This document shows positions 51,001 to 63,200 of a DNA stretch of 64,000 nt, one piece after another (position 1 is the stretch's first letter; every line of letters begins with the position of its first letter). A program made the position numbers and the translations under genes. Source of the DNA: Campylorhamphus procurvoides (taxonomy: Eukaryota > Chordata > Aves > Passeriformes > Dendrocolaptidae). The stretch is from positions 1,212,314-1,276,313 of the forward strand of contig WBMV01009271.1 of NCBI GenBank assembly GCA_013396655.1, given 5' to 3'. The notes beneath the pieces were generated by a model. It made no database searches and was not told the DNA's origin. It saw only the letters and a list, made by a program, of their open reading frames with translations.

Positions 51001-54000
51001 GCTATTCAAGACAGGTACTGCTGAATTTTATTACAATCCTCTCTTTGAAATAAGCAATTGTGTGTTTTATGCAGCTGCTCTCCTTAGAAAACGTGTCTTT
51101 TTCTCAAGGGAATGACCAATTACTTATATTTGGGAGAAGAAAAAAACAGCTAACACTTCTTAGCAGTAAAAGTAATGGAGCCAGGCAGCATGCCTGACCT
51201 CTCCCGTGGAAGTGAGTGCAGAGAATTCACATCAGTTGCTCTTATGGTCAATGAACAAAACAGCCCTGAAAAATAAGTGGCTTGCAGTGGGTGATGTAAC
51301 AGCTTCTAGTCACAGAATTTAGAAGTTCAATGACTTTTTATTTCCTTTGTTTCTTTGCTTTTTTATATTTTAAAGAGAAACAAGAATTTCCAGGCTACTG
51401 CAACTTACAACTACAAAATTAAATATACACGCAGTGAAGCTGTAATTACACAAGCTGATGTTGAGGAAATCCACCAGTTTGCACCCTTCAACGAGATAAC
51501 AGGAGGAAATGCTATAGTACAAGCAAGGTACTGTACATGTGCCTTTAATTCAGCAACTAACTCAGCAACTCAGTAATCTGCTCAAATTCCATCAGTGAAA
51601 TAAATCCTTTACTTCCACAGCCTATTGTTTGCCAGTATTTAATTACATGAAATCCCAAACAGTTCATAAAAACAACCTTCACTGTTAGTTGTAAATCTGA
51701 AACATGCACATCACTATCTAAATTTTGTTAGCTATACTTGGCAGGGTTTTACTATTTTATTTCTCAGGGATATTTGATTTATGTCATAAAAGCCAAAACA
51801 AATGTAATTCCATCTGAAAAACTGTGAACTAATATATTTGAAATAAAATACTTTGAAAGACAGTTACTCATAGAAAGAGAGTTCCCTGGAAAATAATAAT
51901 GCATTAAGAGACCCTTGGAGACTAGTTCACAAGAAACCTAGATAGGACCTTGGAGTCCTAAATGTGGTGGGGTGCTTGCAAATCTTCCATCAAAACTGTT
52001 TCTAGATAGGAAATTGGGTTTTATTGCAAAAAAATTGGGCACAAGACACGTAAAATGCATTTGCTTTTCCACAACAAGTTTTGCATATTTCTTACATAGG
52101 TTTGGAGCAAAACAAGAATATGGCTGTCTAAGAAATTATGTCCCTGCTCACTGCTAGCTCAAACACACAAACTTTCAGTGCTTGGATATGTTTTCATCTA
52201 CCAAAACCATCTATCCAAAAAAATTTTAGTTACCTGGTTAATTATGGACTCTGTATACGGGAGTGCCCTACTGAAGGGAGAGGCTTTTTGCACAAAGATC
52301 TCTGTGCAGAAGTTGCACCCCAATCCCCTCTTGGGTGCTGTAACCTTGCATTGCTCCATTAGCTTCTGCAAGAATCTACCAGTATAATATACAGTTTTGG
52401 AAACTGCAGCATCAGAAAATTCGTGTCAATGACTCACCAATTAACTTCTTTAATATAATGAACATGTTCAATTTGGCTAACCAAAATAAAAAATGCAAAC
52501 AGAACAGTAAAGGTGAGAGTGGCTTTACTATCTTATGCAAACAAGGTGTAGATAGACACAACTGCAATGCTTTTATCAAATTATAGGTTGTTGTGAGTCA
52601 GCATCAGTCTGGAGACAATGGACTTATGATGCTTTACACTCTCCTTCTGCATTCTGCAGAAACTGTCTTCTGTAAGAAAGATATTCTTCCTCACCTTTCA
52701 GAAGGGTAGTGCCTTTACTTTTTCCATTTTCTCTGGATTTTTAGCATCGCTCAGCAGAAAGGGGCAAATATAAGATATCTGGGAAGATGTGGATATCTCA
52801 CTCGAGTCTTCAGAAGTTATTTCTACAATGCACTCTGTTAAAAAAAAAAAAAGTACTTAAAACACCTGGAGCTGAGTTTTCTGACCTGTTCAGCATAAGA
52901 CTCTTGCAGCACCTTTCAAAGCCAAGAGAGGCTTTACTGTTATTTCACCTTTTTAAGCCTATCTTTAGTATTCATTTGCTCTTCTCTTCAGAATATAACA
53001 CTTTTCTATCTATTCTAGACAGATATATCTCATCGCAAAACAATGAAGATGAACATGTAATGGATTCATCATAATGGAAGGGGGAATTAAATCCGTCCAA
53101 GTGTACCTGATTCTCTGATTTCTGACCCAAATGCCCTTTCAATAATATTGTATAAAATTTCAAGAGAGGAAAAATCTCTGCTGATTCTGTAGTGATTTCT
53201 ATTCACATTCCATAGCTTGTCTGTAAAGCAGTTATACGCTATTTCTGCAGCAGCTCTCTGCAATCCATATGGAAGGAGTGAATAGAAATAATACAGAAAA
53301 TCATAGAGATTGCAAAATAAACACACCAATTTTCTACAGAGATTTTGAGAGACTATGTAGTACAGTAATATTGCTTTTGAAATGTTTTTAGTTGTTCACT
53401 ACAAATACATACCTTTATTATAGTGTTCTAAATGACTGTAAACATAATTGGTGGGATAGGTTGCATCTCTTTAGCTGAAAATATAGCAAAGGAAATATTT
53501 ACACAGACAGTCTCTCATTGGAATTATTCTGCATAACAAAGGATGAAGGTTTGTTGCTTCTTGAAAAGTTTCCAAAACCTTGAGTACTTTTCCAAAGAGT
53601 AATTCTGCATTAATCTGGACATTTTTGTTTGGTAAATCCAATTTGAAACTTCATGAGAACCTTCTTTTGCAGTTCCCAGGATTTTCAGCTTACCAGACAA
53701 AATGTGGAGGGAATTGCAATAGCACAAGTAAAAAAATTCAATTCCTTTTGAAGCTTCCAGGAGACACAGACATGTGGCAGCTTTTATGAACTTCTTAAAA
53801 AGTTTAAGTTATAATTAATGGACAAGTTTCCCGTTGGTGTTTTCCTATAATAGTTAATTTACTCCTTAAGACAGCACAACACACAGTTCCTGTGATCTTT
53901 AGGCCATGCTTCTCACCTCCTTCTGCTTCCTTAAATTCTTAATACAGGTTATTCCCAATGGAAGGCAAAGGCTGACTCTGATCTGAGCCCTGCTGCACAA

Positions 54001-57000
54001 GTGCACACCTTCTCAGAGTATAGTTCTCAGTATCGTGTCCAAATGCATCTGTTTGTAAATATCTTTGTCCCTCAATAACAAAACCCTTCTAAAACAATTG
54101 TAGTTGCATTGTAATGCAGAGAGGCAGAATTACTGTTTTCTTTGTAGTTTGCACCCTGCATCTTGTGACGTTTTCTTCCTGGGGTTCTCCATTCCAGGCA
54201 GAAACTTACTTTGACTGATGTGCAAAAGCAGAGGGCAGAGGTCCCACCAAAAGAATATCAGAATCGTGGGTCACTTCAGTACGAGTTTGGCAGTGAAGTG
54301 CTTCAGCTTCCCATCCACTTATTCAAAATAAAAGATGTGGAAAGCCAGGTAAAGTTCAGACACCAGACACTCTGTGCTAGAGACTGGAAACTATGTCTGC
54401 AGGAAACAATGCATGTGAACTTCCTGCATTTTCATCTTCCTGCAGATAGTGGAAAGCCTGCAAGACCTAGTAGAGGCTTCTGACCAACTTCCCAGTGACG
54501 GACCAGCAAAAGCTCTCAAGCTTATGCACCTCTTCCGTGCAGCAAATGAGGAGAATTACGAGTCGGTGTGGAAGCAGTTCTCCAGTCGGCCAGCGTACAG
54601 GTACAAGCAATAAAGGTGGTGCTTCCTGTGCTGATAAACTCTGTTGAAGGCTCTCTGTAATGCCTATGCTCAATGGTAGGTCTGGAAAATGCTCCTTGTC
54701 TTTCACATTACAGGCGCTACATTTTGGACATAATTCCTGCAGTTGCCAGTCACCGTGCACTCAGGTTCCTGCGGCACAAAATGGAAAGGCAGGAGCTCAC
54801 CAACTGGGAAGCAGCTCAGACAGTGCTTGTGGGTCTGCACTCATGCACACCAACTCGGGATGTGATGGAGGAAGCAACGGTAGGATGCTCTAAATGCTCT
54901 CAAAACACTCTTTGCTAATTCTAGCATCTGTTGTATTCCTTTGACAAGATATTAAAGGTTTTGAAAATATAAAGGTTTGTATCTTCTAGCAAGGTTGAAA
55001 GGACTTGTTTTCCTGTCTTAAGGGGAGGGGAATGCAAATCAAAAGGGCAAAAATGCGTCCACAGTGAAACAGGAAAGAAAGAGTAAAATACCCCTCAGTA
55101 ACAAAGGTTATTGCTGCAAGCAGTGGTTTCTTGCCTCCGTTTTTCCAAATGTATTTTATCGTTACATCAGTTTAGATCTCTAAGTGACTGTTGGCAAAAA
55201 TGAGGGAGCAAGAAATACATATTTGTTACATCCATGTATTCATCTTGATTTACCTAGGATGGGTATGCATTTGAGAAGATCTATCAAAATCAAGGGAATT
55301 ATGCCAACATGAAGGCCATGTATCAGAAAGTCTAATTATTTTTACAATTTTTTCTTTATCTGCAGGGTTTAATTCTAGCCTCAGATGCAAGAATTTATCT
55401 CCACCTACCCTAGGTAGAGACAACAAACCTCAGACTAGAGTGTTACTCTCAGTGAAAGCTGTGACAGCCCCACTGTTACTGTGCAGTGATGCTCTGCTTC
55501 CCACACATGAAAGCAGTGGGCTGATGCCTCCTGACAGCTCTTACATTTATACAAAATATTCCTGTCTGCCCAAAATACTGAGGCCCATTCACAACGAATC
55601 TCAGATTTGTTGTACCTATAGCTGAGGCAATCATAAAACATGACGAATGTTTCTAGGATAATGTGTGTTTTTCTATTCCATAACTGGCTGATTTCCTACC
55701 TTTGGATTATAGCCTATGCCAAATTTGAATCTGAAACACTGTAAAAGCAACAGATCTGCCTTCCAGATGTTACTTGGAATTACTTTACAATGGCATTGTC
55801 AAATACAGTACTATCCACTGATTAACTGAAAATCCATAAATACAAAAAATATCAAAAGCCTGGTTTTGTCTTGGGCAGAAACATATTCTTTAATATTGTT
55901 TCTTTTCATTAATGGTAGTAACAAGCAACTGCTTTCTCCCCAGCTCATTGTGAAAAAACATTGCCCACGCTCAAGCACCGTACTTGGAAAGGTTTGCCAT
56001 CTTAGCTACGCATCACTGTGCCACAAACAGTGCTCTTCATCAGATTCCTGCTCCGAATGTCTCCAGGTAATCGCATTGTTATTTATCATTTAAAAGAAAA
56101 ATTAAACCTTGGTTCTTTCTTCATTATTCAGAAAGCTGTATTTCACTTCACTGCAGAGTTTCCTTTGGGGAAAGGAACGCCAGTTGGTTAAATACAGCAT
56201 TTTTATCTTTAGGTTAGCACATGAAAGAGAGTGAGAGGAAGAATAATAATAATTCATAACACTTTCCATCTGAGTATCTCTGAGTGCTATTTTACCAATT
56301 ATTAATGAAGTCCCATGGTACTGCTCAAAAATATTTTCCATATAGGTACTTATCTATACTTATAAATCAACTCAGTGAAACAAAAGCCCAGGTTTTTGCC
56401 TGAAGTCATGTATCCCAGCCATTTCTCAGCCAGCAGCAGCCAACCACATACTCTATAAGCTTTTCATAAGAGTAATACCCTCCCTAGTCTGGACTGCTTT
56501 TAATCAGCATGCCTCAGAACAATTTCAGAAGTCATTAAACAGTATTTCCCCATTCTAGAGATGCGTGTCATGGTTTACAGAGGCCAACCACTCAGCCAGT
56601 AACAGAGAGGGAAAGAAAAACAGGTGTTTTCAGTCATTGACACTGGTCAGTTCACCATCTCCAGTAAAAGTAGGGTATTCCAAATACAAAATACACTGTG
56701 TGATTTTTATTCCTGTAGCACACAGGCATGGCCAGCATCTCTACATGGATCTCATGTGTTACAATTACCACCAATACTCTTGAGCTGATCAAATCTGAGA
56801 AGCCCTGTGTCAGAGAAGGAAAATTTTTTCTCAAAGCAAATGATTGTATAGGCTTAGTCTATGCATTTCAAATATCCATTCATTTGTCTAGTAATATCAG
56901 TAGACTGTTTCTGCACCATCAAGGGATCTCAAATGTGTTATTTTAAAATATGGAACTGTACTGGAATTATTCTCTAATAACTTGGTTTCTTTTTTAGAGC

Positions 57001-60000
57001 CATTTCTTAGCATTGAAAACAGATATTATTAGAATTTAGTTCTTTTCTCTTATTCAGCCTTCAGACAACTACTTCTAAACTTGCCATGCTAATGTAACTG
57101 TGATCCAGTTGCTTATAATGAAGGTTGTAAAATGACCTGATTTTTTGGCAATGCTCTGCCACCAACTATTCCACGCTAGAAAGAGGCTGTCATAGCTGGT
57201 TAAGGGCACCACCACCAGCCATATCTTCAGCAATCTTATTTAAGGGTCTGAAGGTCTAACTTTATTTTTGCACCTGTCTTCAACCATGAGATAGAGATAT
57301 TCAAGCAGCATTATTTTAGGGTTTCCAACTAACCCTGAAAGGCAGTGGGAACTAGCCATTATTTTTTCCTTTAAAAATCTTACTTGGTAACTTGAAGGTA
57401 CAGTGATGAGGAAGCTGTTTGTTGCAGCTTTCTTGGCTATACTCGTTCTATGAATAAAATGTTCTATTCATGAGGACAAAGAAAGAATTTGAAAATATTT
57501 AAAATAAATGAACTGAACAAACTTAAAGTATGAAAGTCAAACCCCAGAATAGGCTGGGGGATGGAATATAGATAAGAACTGGAATTGAACTCAACAGATT
57601 TGTTTTCTTTTTTCAGCTTCTTCATGGTTTTGCAGGAGAGGCATTGAGCAAGTCTAGCTCAGAAGAAATTTGCCTAGCTTTGAAAGCCCTTGGGAATGTA
57701 GGACATCCAGCCAGCATCAAGCACATCAAGAAGTTTTTGCCAGGGTATGCAGCTGGTGCCTCAGATTTGCCACTCAAGGTCCATGCAACTGCTGTGATGG
57801 CCCTGAAAAACATAGGCCTGAAAGACCCAAAAATGGTAAGAAAATAAAGCTGCCTCCTTTGCACTTGTGGCTTACACTTGCAAGGCTGCTAATAGATGAT
57901 GGGTGATGAGGAGAGAACAGGCCTTTTTTTTCAAATGCAGCACAATTTTTTATTTTATTTTTAATACTTAGCCATTCCTTAGTTGGCATGTCTTATTTCT
58001 TTTGACATTAACCTCCAGTATTTCAGACTGCAGCAAAAATCACATTAAAAGGATACATTCACTGTTGTTGAAGACAAATCAGTACTTCCATTGCAAACAT
58101 TTAGTTTCCAAGGACGTTAGACAGAAAACTAAATTATCGACCCAAATGTGTTTACTATGATTTCACCTTTGGTATGTGAAAGAACCACAAAACAAGGTTT
58201 TCAGAGAATTGACATCTAATACTGAGTGTCACATGTAATCATAATTCAAGACCAGGTCTTATTGTAAATAGATACTAGAGGTTTGCATCCTAATTACAAA
58301 TTTACAGACATTGTGTGGGTTTAAGTCATAAATAGAGCATTTACTAAATGTGACTTTTGTCCCTGACTGAGATAATTATTAGATCTCACATACAATGGCT
58401 ACACCGCCATGCTCTCATCTACCACAGATAACACTTTACAATCATTTTCACCTTAAAAGCAATTTGCTTCTAAAAGGAAACCTTTTCAAGGTTTTCAAGA
58501 TCTTTTTTTTCTGATGTTGAAATTTTTTTGTTTTATATGTCAATTCTTAATATAAAAAGTAAAATAAAAGCTTTCATTAACTATTCGCCTACTAATCTGT
58601 ATCAGTTTTTCCATTATACTCATTTTTTGCATGTGACTCCCAGTTTGAGTGCACATATTGATTCACAGACAATAGTGTGCCAGGGTATGCTTTTAAGCAA
58701 AAGAATAAAGAAACAATTTACTAGAGTGCAGGAGCTGGATGGGGAAAAGCAGGGGGGAGGGAGAGAATAGCAAGAGTAGGAGTTAGGGTATTTGCTGGAA
58801 AAGAAAGAAAGCCAATTTGGTGTTTGAAAACAACACTGCATCTCTGATTGCTCTTTGGCCTGGCTTTTCACATGTGACTCAGACCACTCGAGTTCCATTT
58901 TCTATGCATTTTCTTTGGAGAAATTTGGTCTGGAGTGACTTGATGATTGTGACCACTTTTTTCATTGTTCAAAACACAGTTTAATGCCTGGTTTGCAGCT
59001 AGATACACACCTATATTTGCATTAAACAGACTTAATCATGGTCTGTCATTTTTATTGTTTAATCTGAAAAGTCAGTTACATTTAGAAAGAGGCTACTGCA
59101 CCTTTCTCACCTCTTTTATGTTGGCATTTGATATTCAACATGTTCAAATTAATAAAACCCATCAGGGTCTTTTCAGAGTTTGTTGAAGTCTTTTAGATCA
59201 CTCTTCACTACAGCATACAGATGTGCGCTCTCCCAGGCAGGACAGGACTGGGCAGCGGGGATGCCAGAACAGTGGCACACCATCCACATCCCTTTTAAAG
59301 TTAGGACCAAATGCTACAGTGCCACTCATGGAAACTGCAAATGTTCCATTACAAAATTATTCTTGGTGCTGAATATTGCTCAGGTTAAACATATTGGTCA
59401 CAAGCAGTACTGTGGAAATTACATTTATTGCATAAAATTTCGTTTTAAGCTGCCTACATGGCATAGAGATTTCTGTGGTTTATTTGTTTCATTTTTATTC
59501 TGTTACTTAACAGAAAGGGCTCCAGAAGATCAAGCTATTAGAAATAAATCATACTTTTATGTGTAGGGATAAGTGATCACTGAAATCACTTCTCAGATAT
59601 GTAGTGGATTAATGAAATCTCCTTTACATAGGGTGGGATAGTTCAAAAAAGGGATAATAGACCAGATGTAGACGTTAACCAGGGAAGTTCCTTGGCTTTG
59701 ATTATCTAGGAAGTTAGACCAGATTACCATAATGACCCTTTCAAGCCTCAGACTATGAAACCAGGAACAGTGTTGCCATAATAATTAAATAATAGAAATT
59801 TTACTGTGCCAGTGATGAACAGATCATCACTGCTGTTAAATGGTTATTAGCAAAATGTTCGAACTTACAGTAAAATTTAATGTATCTATTATTTTCAGGT
59901 CCAGACTATTACCCTTGAGATTTTCCTGAATCACAAAATTCATCCCCGGGTCCGAATGTTAGCTGCAGTGGTTTTGTTTGAAACCAAGCCAGGTCTTCCA

Positions 60001-60299
60001 ATAGTGATGACATTAGCTGATGCTGTGCTGAAGGAACCTAGCATGCAAGTGGCAAGTTTCATCTACTCTCACTTGAGGGCCCTGGGTAGAAGCACGGCTC
60101 CAGACCTTCAAGTGATGTAAGGAAAACCTGGATCCTTTCCCTAGGAGAAGAATTTGTTGCAAAATAATTGACATGTTAATGTGCTCACCAAACTTTTTCA
60201 GGGCTTCTGCCTGCAGAATGGCTATCAGAGCATTAAGTCCCAAATTTGACAGATCTGGATATCAGTTCAGCAAAGTTTTCCGCTTCAGTACCTTTAAAG
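44974..60299 (+). CDS. VTG1: Vitellogenin (VTG1-like) precursor, first 13 exons, 3' part off window
   Basis: Thirteen exons (1909 nt) splice into one uninterrupted frame of 636 codons plus one base. Vitellogenin is a liver-made, oestrogen-induced phospholipoglycoprotein, secreted and taken up by oocytes, where it is cut into lipovitellin and phosvitin. Residues 1-14 are a signal peptide (MRGLILALVLTLVG). Residues 15 to about 300 form the lipovitellin beta-barrel, with the YNGVWP motif at about 80-85 and cysteines 162/188 and 204/207, spaced like the known lipovitellin disulfides. Residues from about 300 form the helical domain. Full-length bird vitellogenins are about 1850-1910 residues, so about one third is present. 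Every junction is GT-AG and phase-consistent, with no stop or frameshift. Position next to ADGRL4 indicates VTG1, but paralogue assignment is inferred. Confidence 0.93.
45014..45320 (+). other. VTG1: Vitellogenin intron 1
   Basis: A 307-nt intron, GTAAGTA to CTTTCAG. No further elements were recognised. Confidence 0.9.
45321..45341 (+). CDS. VTG1: Vitellogenin exon 2 (21-nt micro-exon)
   Basis: This 21-nt exon encodes GSQHLNY and the first base of Gln21, between CTTTCAG and GTAAGT. Tiny second exons are characteristic of vertebrate vitellogenin genes. The phase (1 in, 1 out) links exons 1 and 3 correctly. Confidence 0.9.
45569..45720 (+). CDS. VTG1: Vitellogenin exon 3
   Basis: 152 nt encode residues 21-71, including NKVYTFNYES and AGIRIKSKVEI, the first strands of the lipovitellin beta-barrel. 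It follows TTTGCAG and ends before GTAAG at 45721, phase 0. The residues resemble chicken VTG1 more than VTG2 here. Confidence 0.95.
45721..48165 (+). other. VTG1: Vitellogenin intron 3
   Basis: A 2445-nt intron, GTAAG to TTCTAG. It holds a somewhat GC-richer patch near 47080-47260 and an A run near 46806-46817. The + frame at 47687-47950 has no vitellogenin similarity and is not an exon. No transposon was recognised. Confidence 0.9.
48166..48417 (+). CDS. VTG1: Vitellogenin exon 4
   Basis: 84 complete codons, residues 72-155. It contains the conserved YNGVWP motif and KFEYSNGHVGNIMAP, then NIYRGIMNVLELSIKK, all typical of the vitellogenin N-terminal barrel. Borders are TTCTAG and GTGAG. Confidence 0.97.
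48418..50526 (+). other. VTG1: Vitellogenin intron 4
   Basis: A 2109-nt AT-rich intron, GTGAG to TTTCCAG, with an A run near 49865-49873. Nothing else was recognised. Confidence 0.9.
50527..50688 (+). CDS. VTG1: Vitellogenin exon 5
   Basis: 54 codons, residues 156-209. Cysteines 162 and 188 (26 apart) and 204 and 207 (3 apart) match the spacing of two disulfides known in lipovitellin. N163-T-T is a potential N-glycosylation sequon. The string AGIGGIC is strongly conserved in the family. Borders are TTCCAG and GTAAAT. Confidence 0.96.
50689..51375 (+). other. VTG1: Vitellogenin intron 5
   Basis: A 687-nt intron, GTAAAT to TTAAAG. An open frame runs on from exon 5 to 50886, but similarity stops at the donor. 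Confidence 0.88.
51376..51527 (+). CDS. VTG1: Vitellogenin exon 6
   Basis: 152 nt, residues 210-259 plus two bases of Arg260. It encodes ATYNYKIKYTRS and HQFAPFNEITGGNAIVQAR, matching the family pattern FxPFNE. The acceptor is the unusual TTTTAAAG, the weakest in the gene, but frame and similarity fix it. The donor is GTACTG. Confidence 0.94.
51528..54197 (+). other. VTG1: Vitellogenin intron 6
   Basis: At 2670 nt this is the longest complete intron here, GTACTG to ATTCCAG. It contains an A run near 52840-52851. No exon or transposon was recognised. Confidence 0.88.
54198..54348 (+). CDS. VTG1: Vitellogenin exon 7
   Basis: 151 nt finish Arg260 and encode residues 261-310, including YQNRGSLQYEF and LQLPIHLFKIKD, close to chicken VTG1 in this region. 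Borders are TTCCAG and GTAAAG. Confidence 0.95.
54446..54600 (+). CDS. VTG1: Vitellogenin exon 8
   Basis: 155 nt, residues 311-361 plus two bases of Arg362. It begins the helical domain (IVESLQDLVEASDQLPSDGP) and includes NYESVWKQFSSRPAY. It follows a 97-nt intron and ends before GTACAAG. Confidence 0.95.
54714..54879 (+). CDS. VTG1: Vitellogenin exon 9
   Basis: 166 nt finish Arg362 and encode residues 363-417 (RYILDIIPAVASHRALRFLR onward), helical-domain repeats. It follows a 113-nt intron and has donor GTAGGA. The exon-8/exon-9 junction reads PAYRRYILD, matching the YRRWLLD type of other vitellogenins. Confidence 0.95.
54880..55943 (+). other. VTG1: Vitellogenin intron 9
   Basis: A 1064-nt intron, GTAGGA to CTCCCCAG. 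No skipped exon is implied, because exon 9 joins exon 10 without loss of aligned residues. Confidence 0.88.
55944..56066 (+). CDS. VTG1: Vitellogenin exon 10 (cysteine-rich)
   Basis: 41 codons, residues 418-458. It aligns in full length with the chicken vitellogenin segment around YCSQTSACP. Cysteines 447 and 453 match the spacing of the third known lipovitellin disulfide. Unusually, four more cysteines (424, 435, 443, 456) are present, so 6 of 41 residues are Cys. Borders CCCCAG and GTAATC are canonical. Confidence 0.9.
56067..57616 (+). other. VTG1: Vitellogenin intron 10
   Basis: A 1550-nt AT-rich intron, GTAATC to TTTTCAG. Nothing else was recognised. Confidence 0.88.
57617..57835 (+). 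CDS. VTG1: Vitellogenin exon 11
   Basis: 73 codons, residues 459-531. It encodes LALKALGNVGHPASIKHIKK and ATAVMALKNIGLKDPKM, the best-conserved helical-repeat region of the family (ALK.LGN.G.P.SI..I..FLP). Borders are TTTCAG and GTAAG. Confidence 0.97.
57836..59898 (+). other. VTG1: Vitellogenin intron 11
   Basis: A 2063-nt intron, GTAAG to TTTTCAG. It includes a possible old CR1 3' remnant near 59700-59764. Open frames at 58965-59566 have no vitellogenin similarity. Confidence 0.88.
59695..59764 (+). mobile_element. Possible ancient CR1 3' end
   Basis: AGTTAGACCAGATTACCATA followed by ATGACCCTTTCAAGCCTCAG and ACTATGAAA resembles the 3' tail of old amniote CR1 copies (TAGACTAGATGA.CATAATGGTCCCTTC.GGCC...CTATGAA). 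It is short and diverged, inside vitellogenin intron 11. Confidence 0.45.
59899..60116 (+). CDS. VTG1: Vitellogenin exon 12
   Basis: 218 nt, residues 532-603 plus two bases of Met604. It encodes HPRVRMLAAVVLFETKPGL and EPSMQVASFIYSHLRAL, matching the conserved VRM.A...FET.P and QVASF.YS motifs. Borders are TTTCAG and GTAAGG. Confidence 0.97.
60202..60299 (+). CDS. VTG1: Vitellogenin exon 13, last exon in the window
   Basis: 98 nt finish Met604, encode residues 605-636 (ending SKVFRFSTFK) and leave one base of the next codon. It follows an 85-nt intron and has donor GTAAG at 60300. This corresponds to the conserved YRYSKV.R segment at the end of the helical domain. The next exon must start in phase 1 and was not found before 64000. 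Confidence 0.95.
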
Positions 60300-63200
60300 G
60301 TAAGATTCCGAAGATTTTGTAGAGAAATGTATGCTAGTAAATGTGTGAGGAAAATTGTACAGTATGAGAACCGAATTTTCCTAGCCAGCTGTTAGCTGCA
60401 CATTGTTCCTCTGTATTCTCCTATGTTCAGTGAAAAAAAAATGAGAGTGTCAGGCTCTCCATTTGCAGTGTTTAGGTCCCTGTGTGTTTTGCATTGTACA
60501 CTGCCAGCATGAAATTACCAGAGGGCTTGTGGGGCTCTAACCCTCTGTTTTCATTAGTCAGTGAGGCACATGCTCCTGTATCAATGCCATAGTCTCAGTG
60601 GTGCTTAACAATTTCATACCATTGTTCAGCACCAAACAAACAGAAGGGACGTAAATTACTGCTGAAGTGGATTAATTTCTACCGGTGTTGAACACCTACA
60701 ACTCTTGCTGAATTCAAATGTGATGCTAAATACTCTTCACCCCAACAGTTGTGCCCAGTAAAACAGAAAACTCTGAAAACATTCAGATGTGACAATTCAT
60801 TGCACCCATGAGCAGCTACCTCAAGCTTTTTATATGACGATCTTTCTTACATATTCCAACCACGATTCTTTACTGGAATAAGCAGATCCATGTACAGGAT
60901 CTTGAGACTGACCAGCTACATCAATGGGAGTAGCACACAAAGGAGGGAGGATAAATCAGAAGACAGTTCTTGCTGGGCTAAATTGTAGCTGTTGCTATTT
61001 TCCATGTATGTTATTTTTCTCAGTAGAGTTCTTAAGCAACTCCTCTATGTAAATGGCCATGACAGCCCCATGATACTGGGAGACTAGGGAGGTTATATCT
61101 CCAAACACAGTCTCCTTACACACGCTGTTTATCTATCAGGAGTCAGATGGTTTTAGCACTTTTGTTATTCACTGGTACATGATAATATACTTTTCAAAGT
61201 ATCAATATTAAAATAGATTCTGAAACATCTGAAATCCACAGTCTGAGTGTATGCATACTTCTCTGCCTTCTTTTTGGATGCCGGGATGTGGTTTTAAGGA
61301 CTTTTTTAGATATTATTATTGTTCTGTCCCAGAGTTGTGGGTTTTACATGGCTATTTAATCTACTCTATAATAGAAATAAATATAATACATACAGGAACA
61401 ATCCCAGTAATATACTATACATGTGCTTGCTGCCTCAGTGATGGAGACAGAGAATGCACAAAGACATACAGTCACTAATATGCACCATGTGAACTTTGGT
61501 ACTATTTAAAATGCATTCAGAGATAGATACATTTTCCATTGAGGCAGATATGTGTCTCTTGTTTTAGGCACTCATTTTGTCCTCTTATTTTGGCTTTTAA
61601 AATTAAGCTATCTGAATTTACACACAGTGAGAAAGAGGGGTACAGGAGGCATGAGGGATGCTGGCAGGGGCTATAAGTAATGGAATCCTTTATTCTGACT
61701 GTACCCTGGAAATGCAGTGCATCAGGGATTTGCTGTTACTTTCCGGTGAAAATCGTTGTCAGAAATCTGGTTACCATCTAAACCTCTCATCCTGAAGATG
61801 ACATGCTAATCTTAGAGTTGGATAACTCAGTGAAATTAAGTCCATCTTAAGGATCCATCCTCCAGCTTTCTGATTTGATTTGTCACCACTAGCCACAGGT
61901 GAAATGTGTTTCAGAGAGTCCATTCGGGAGGAGTTACCATAGTGACGGCTGTAATTCAGTACCTCTTTCCTTGATAAAAACAAAAATCTGCCCTCAGCAT
62001 CACAGATCTTTGTGGTGCTAGATGCTGAATTTTTAATGGCAGGCAATAATGTTAACTGAATCTATCTCTAACCTGGAATCTGTCACACATGGCCACCACA
62101 AATGGTGCTTCATGCTCTACAGACTGCTACTGAAATCACAGGTGTTACGCAGCTTCTGCTCAGTGTGAGGACTGAGAGACTCTGACTTTCAATATGCACA
62201 GAGTCATACAACTAAATATGTGTACTAATGTTCATAGGTACTAAAGACTGCTTTTTTTGATCACCAATTTATTTTTCCCTCACCTCTGGGGCAAGACATT
62301 TAGTCAGATCTATGCAGGTGTCATCACACTCTCACAGTAAAGTGGCAAATAGTTTCTTACCTCAGGCATTACATAGTGCTAATGCTCTATGGAAAATATT
62401 CCTGCTCTCTTCAAGTCGATGAATTCTATAGAATCATTTTATCATTTTTAAGCAACACTTGTCTTAAAGTGTCAGGAAGTACCATGTCGTTTTTAACTAA
62501 CAGTTTTGGTGGGTTAGAGTATGAAAAAGAGCTTTAACAAATCTTCTAAAAGTGCTATGCCTCATTTCTAGTGTACGGTCCACGTAACACCTAGGAGTGC
62601 TTTGGCCAAGCTTATTCGAGAAAAACTAGTCTTCACATTTCCAAGCCTTATGTCAACTCATCAGTAATGTCCCAGTGTGGCATCACTTTGCTTTTTATTT
62701 CCCGTAGGATCAGCATTAAAATGTGAGTTTTGGTCTCTTTACTATCTGCTGAAGGTTCTTCACTTATTCCTCTGAAAATAATGGGATGGCATTGATTTTT
62801 GTGTTTTGTTTGCAGGAGCTGTTACTGAACCTCACATTTAGTAGGTAGATAGTGTCCAGCACTTCAGATAACACAGTAGCTTCACACAGCAAAACAGTGA
62901 AGGCAGTGTAGTGAAATTCCAGTTCATACATACTTCTTCCCTGTCCTCCAAATGGTGTAGGAAGAGGAGAGAGAGGAGGGCTCGAAGAAAGGAAGCTCAA
63001 CAAGAATGCCTACGTATCCTGTCAGCCTTGTTCCTTTTGAAACCTAAGGAAACTTAGAAAAGCCTTAGGATTACTTTAACTCATAAAACAGGACAGGACA
63101 TAACTGTGCCAAGACTCGGCAGAATACCTGACTGTGCTGATTATCTGTATTTAAGAAATTATAGATGATAAATCTAAATAGGAAAATAAATAGAAACAAA

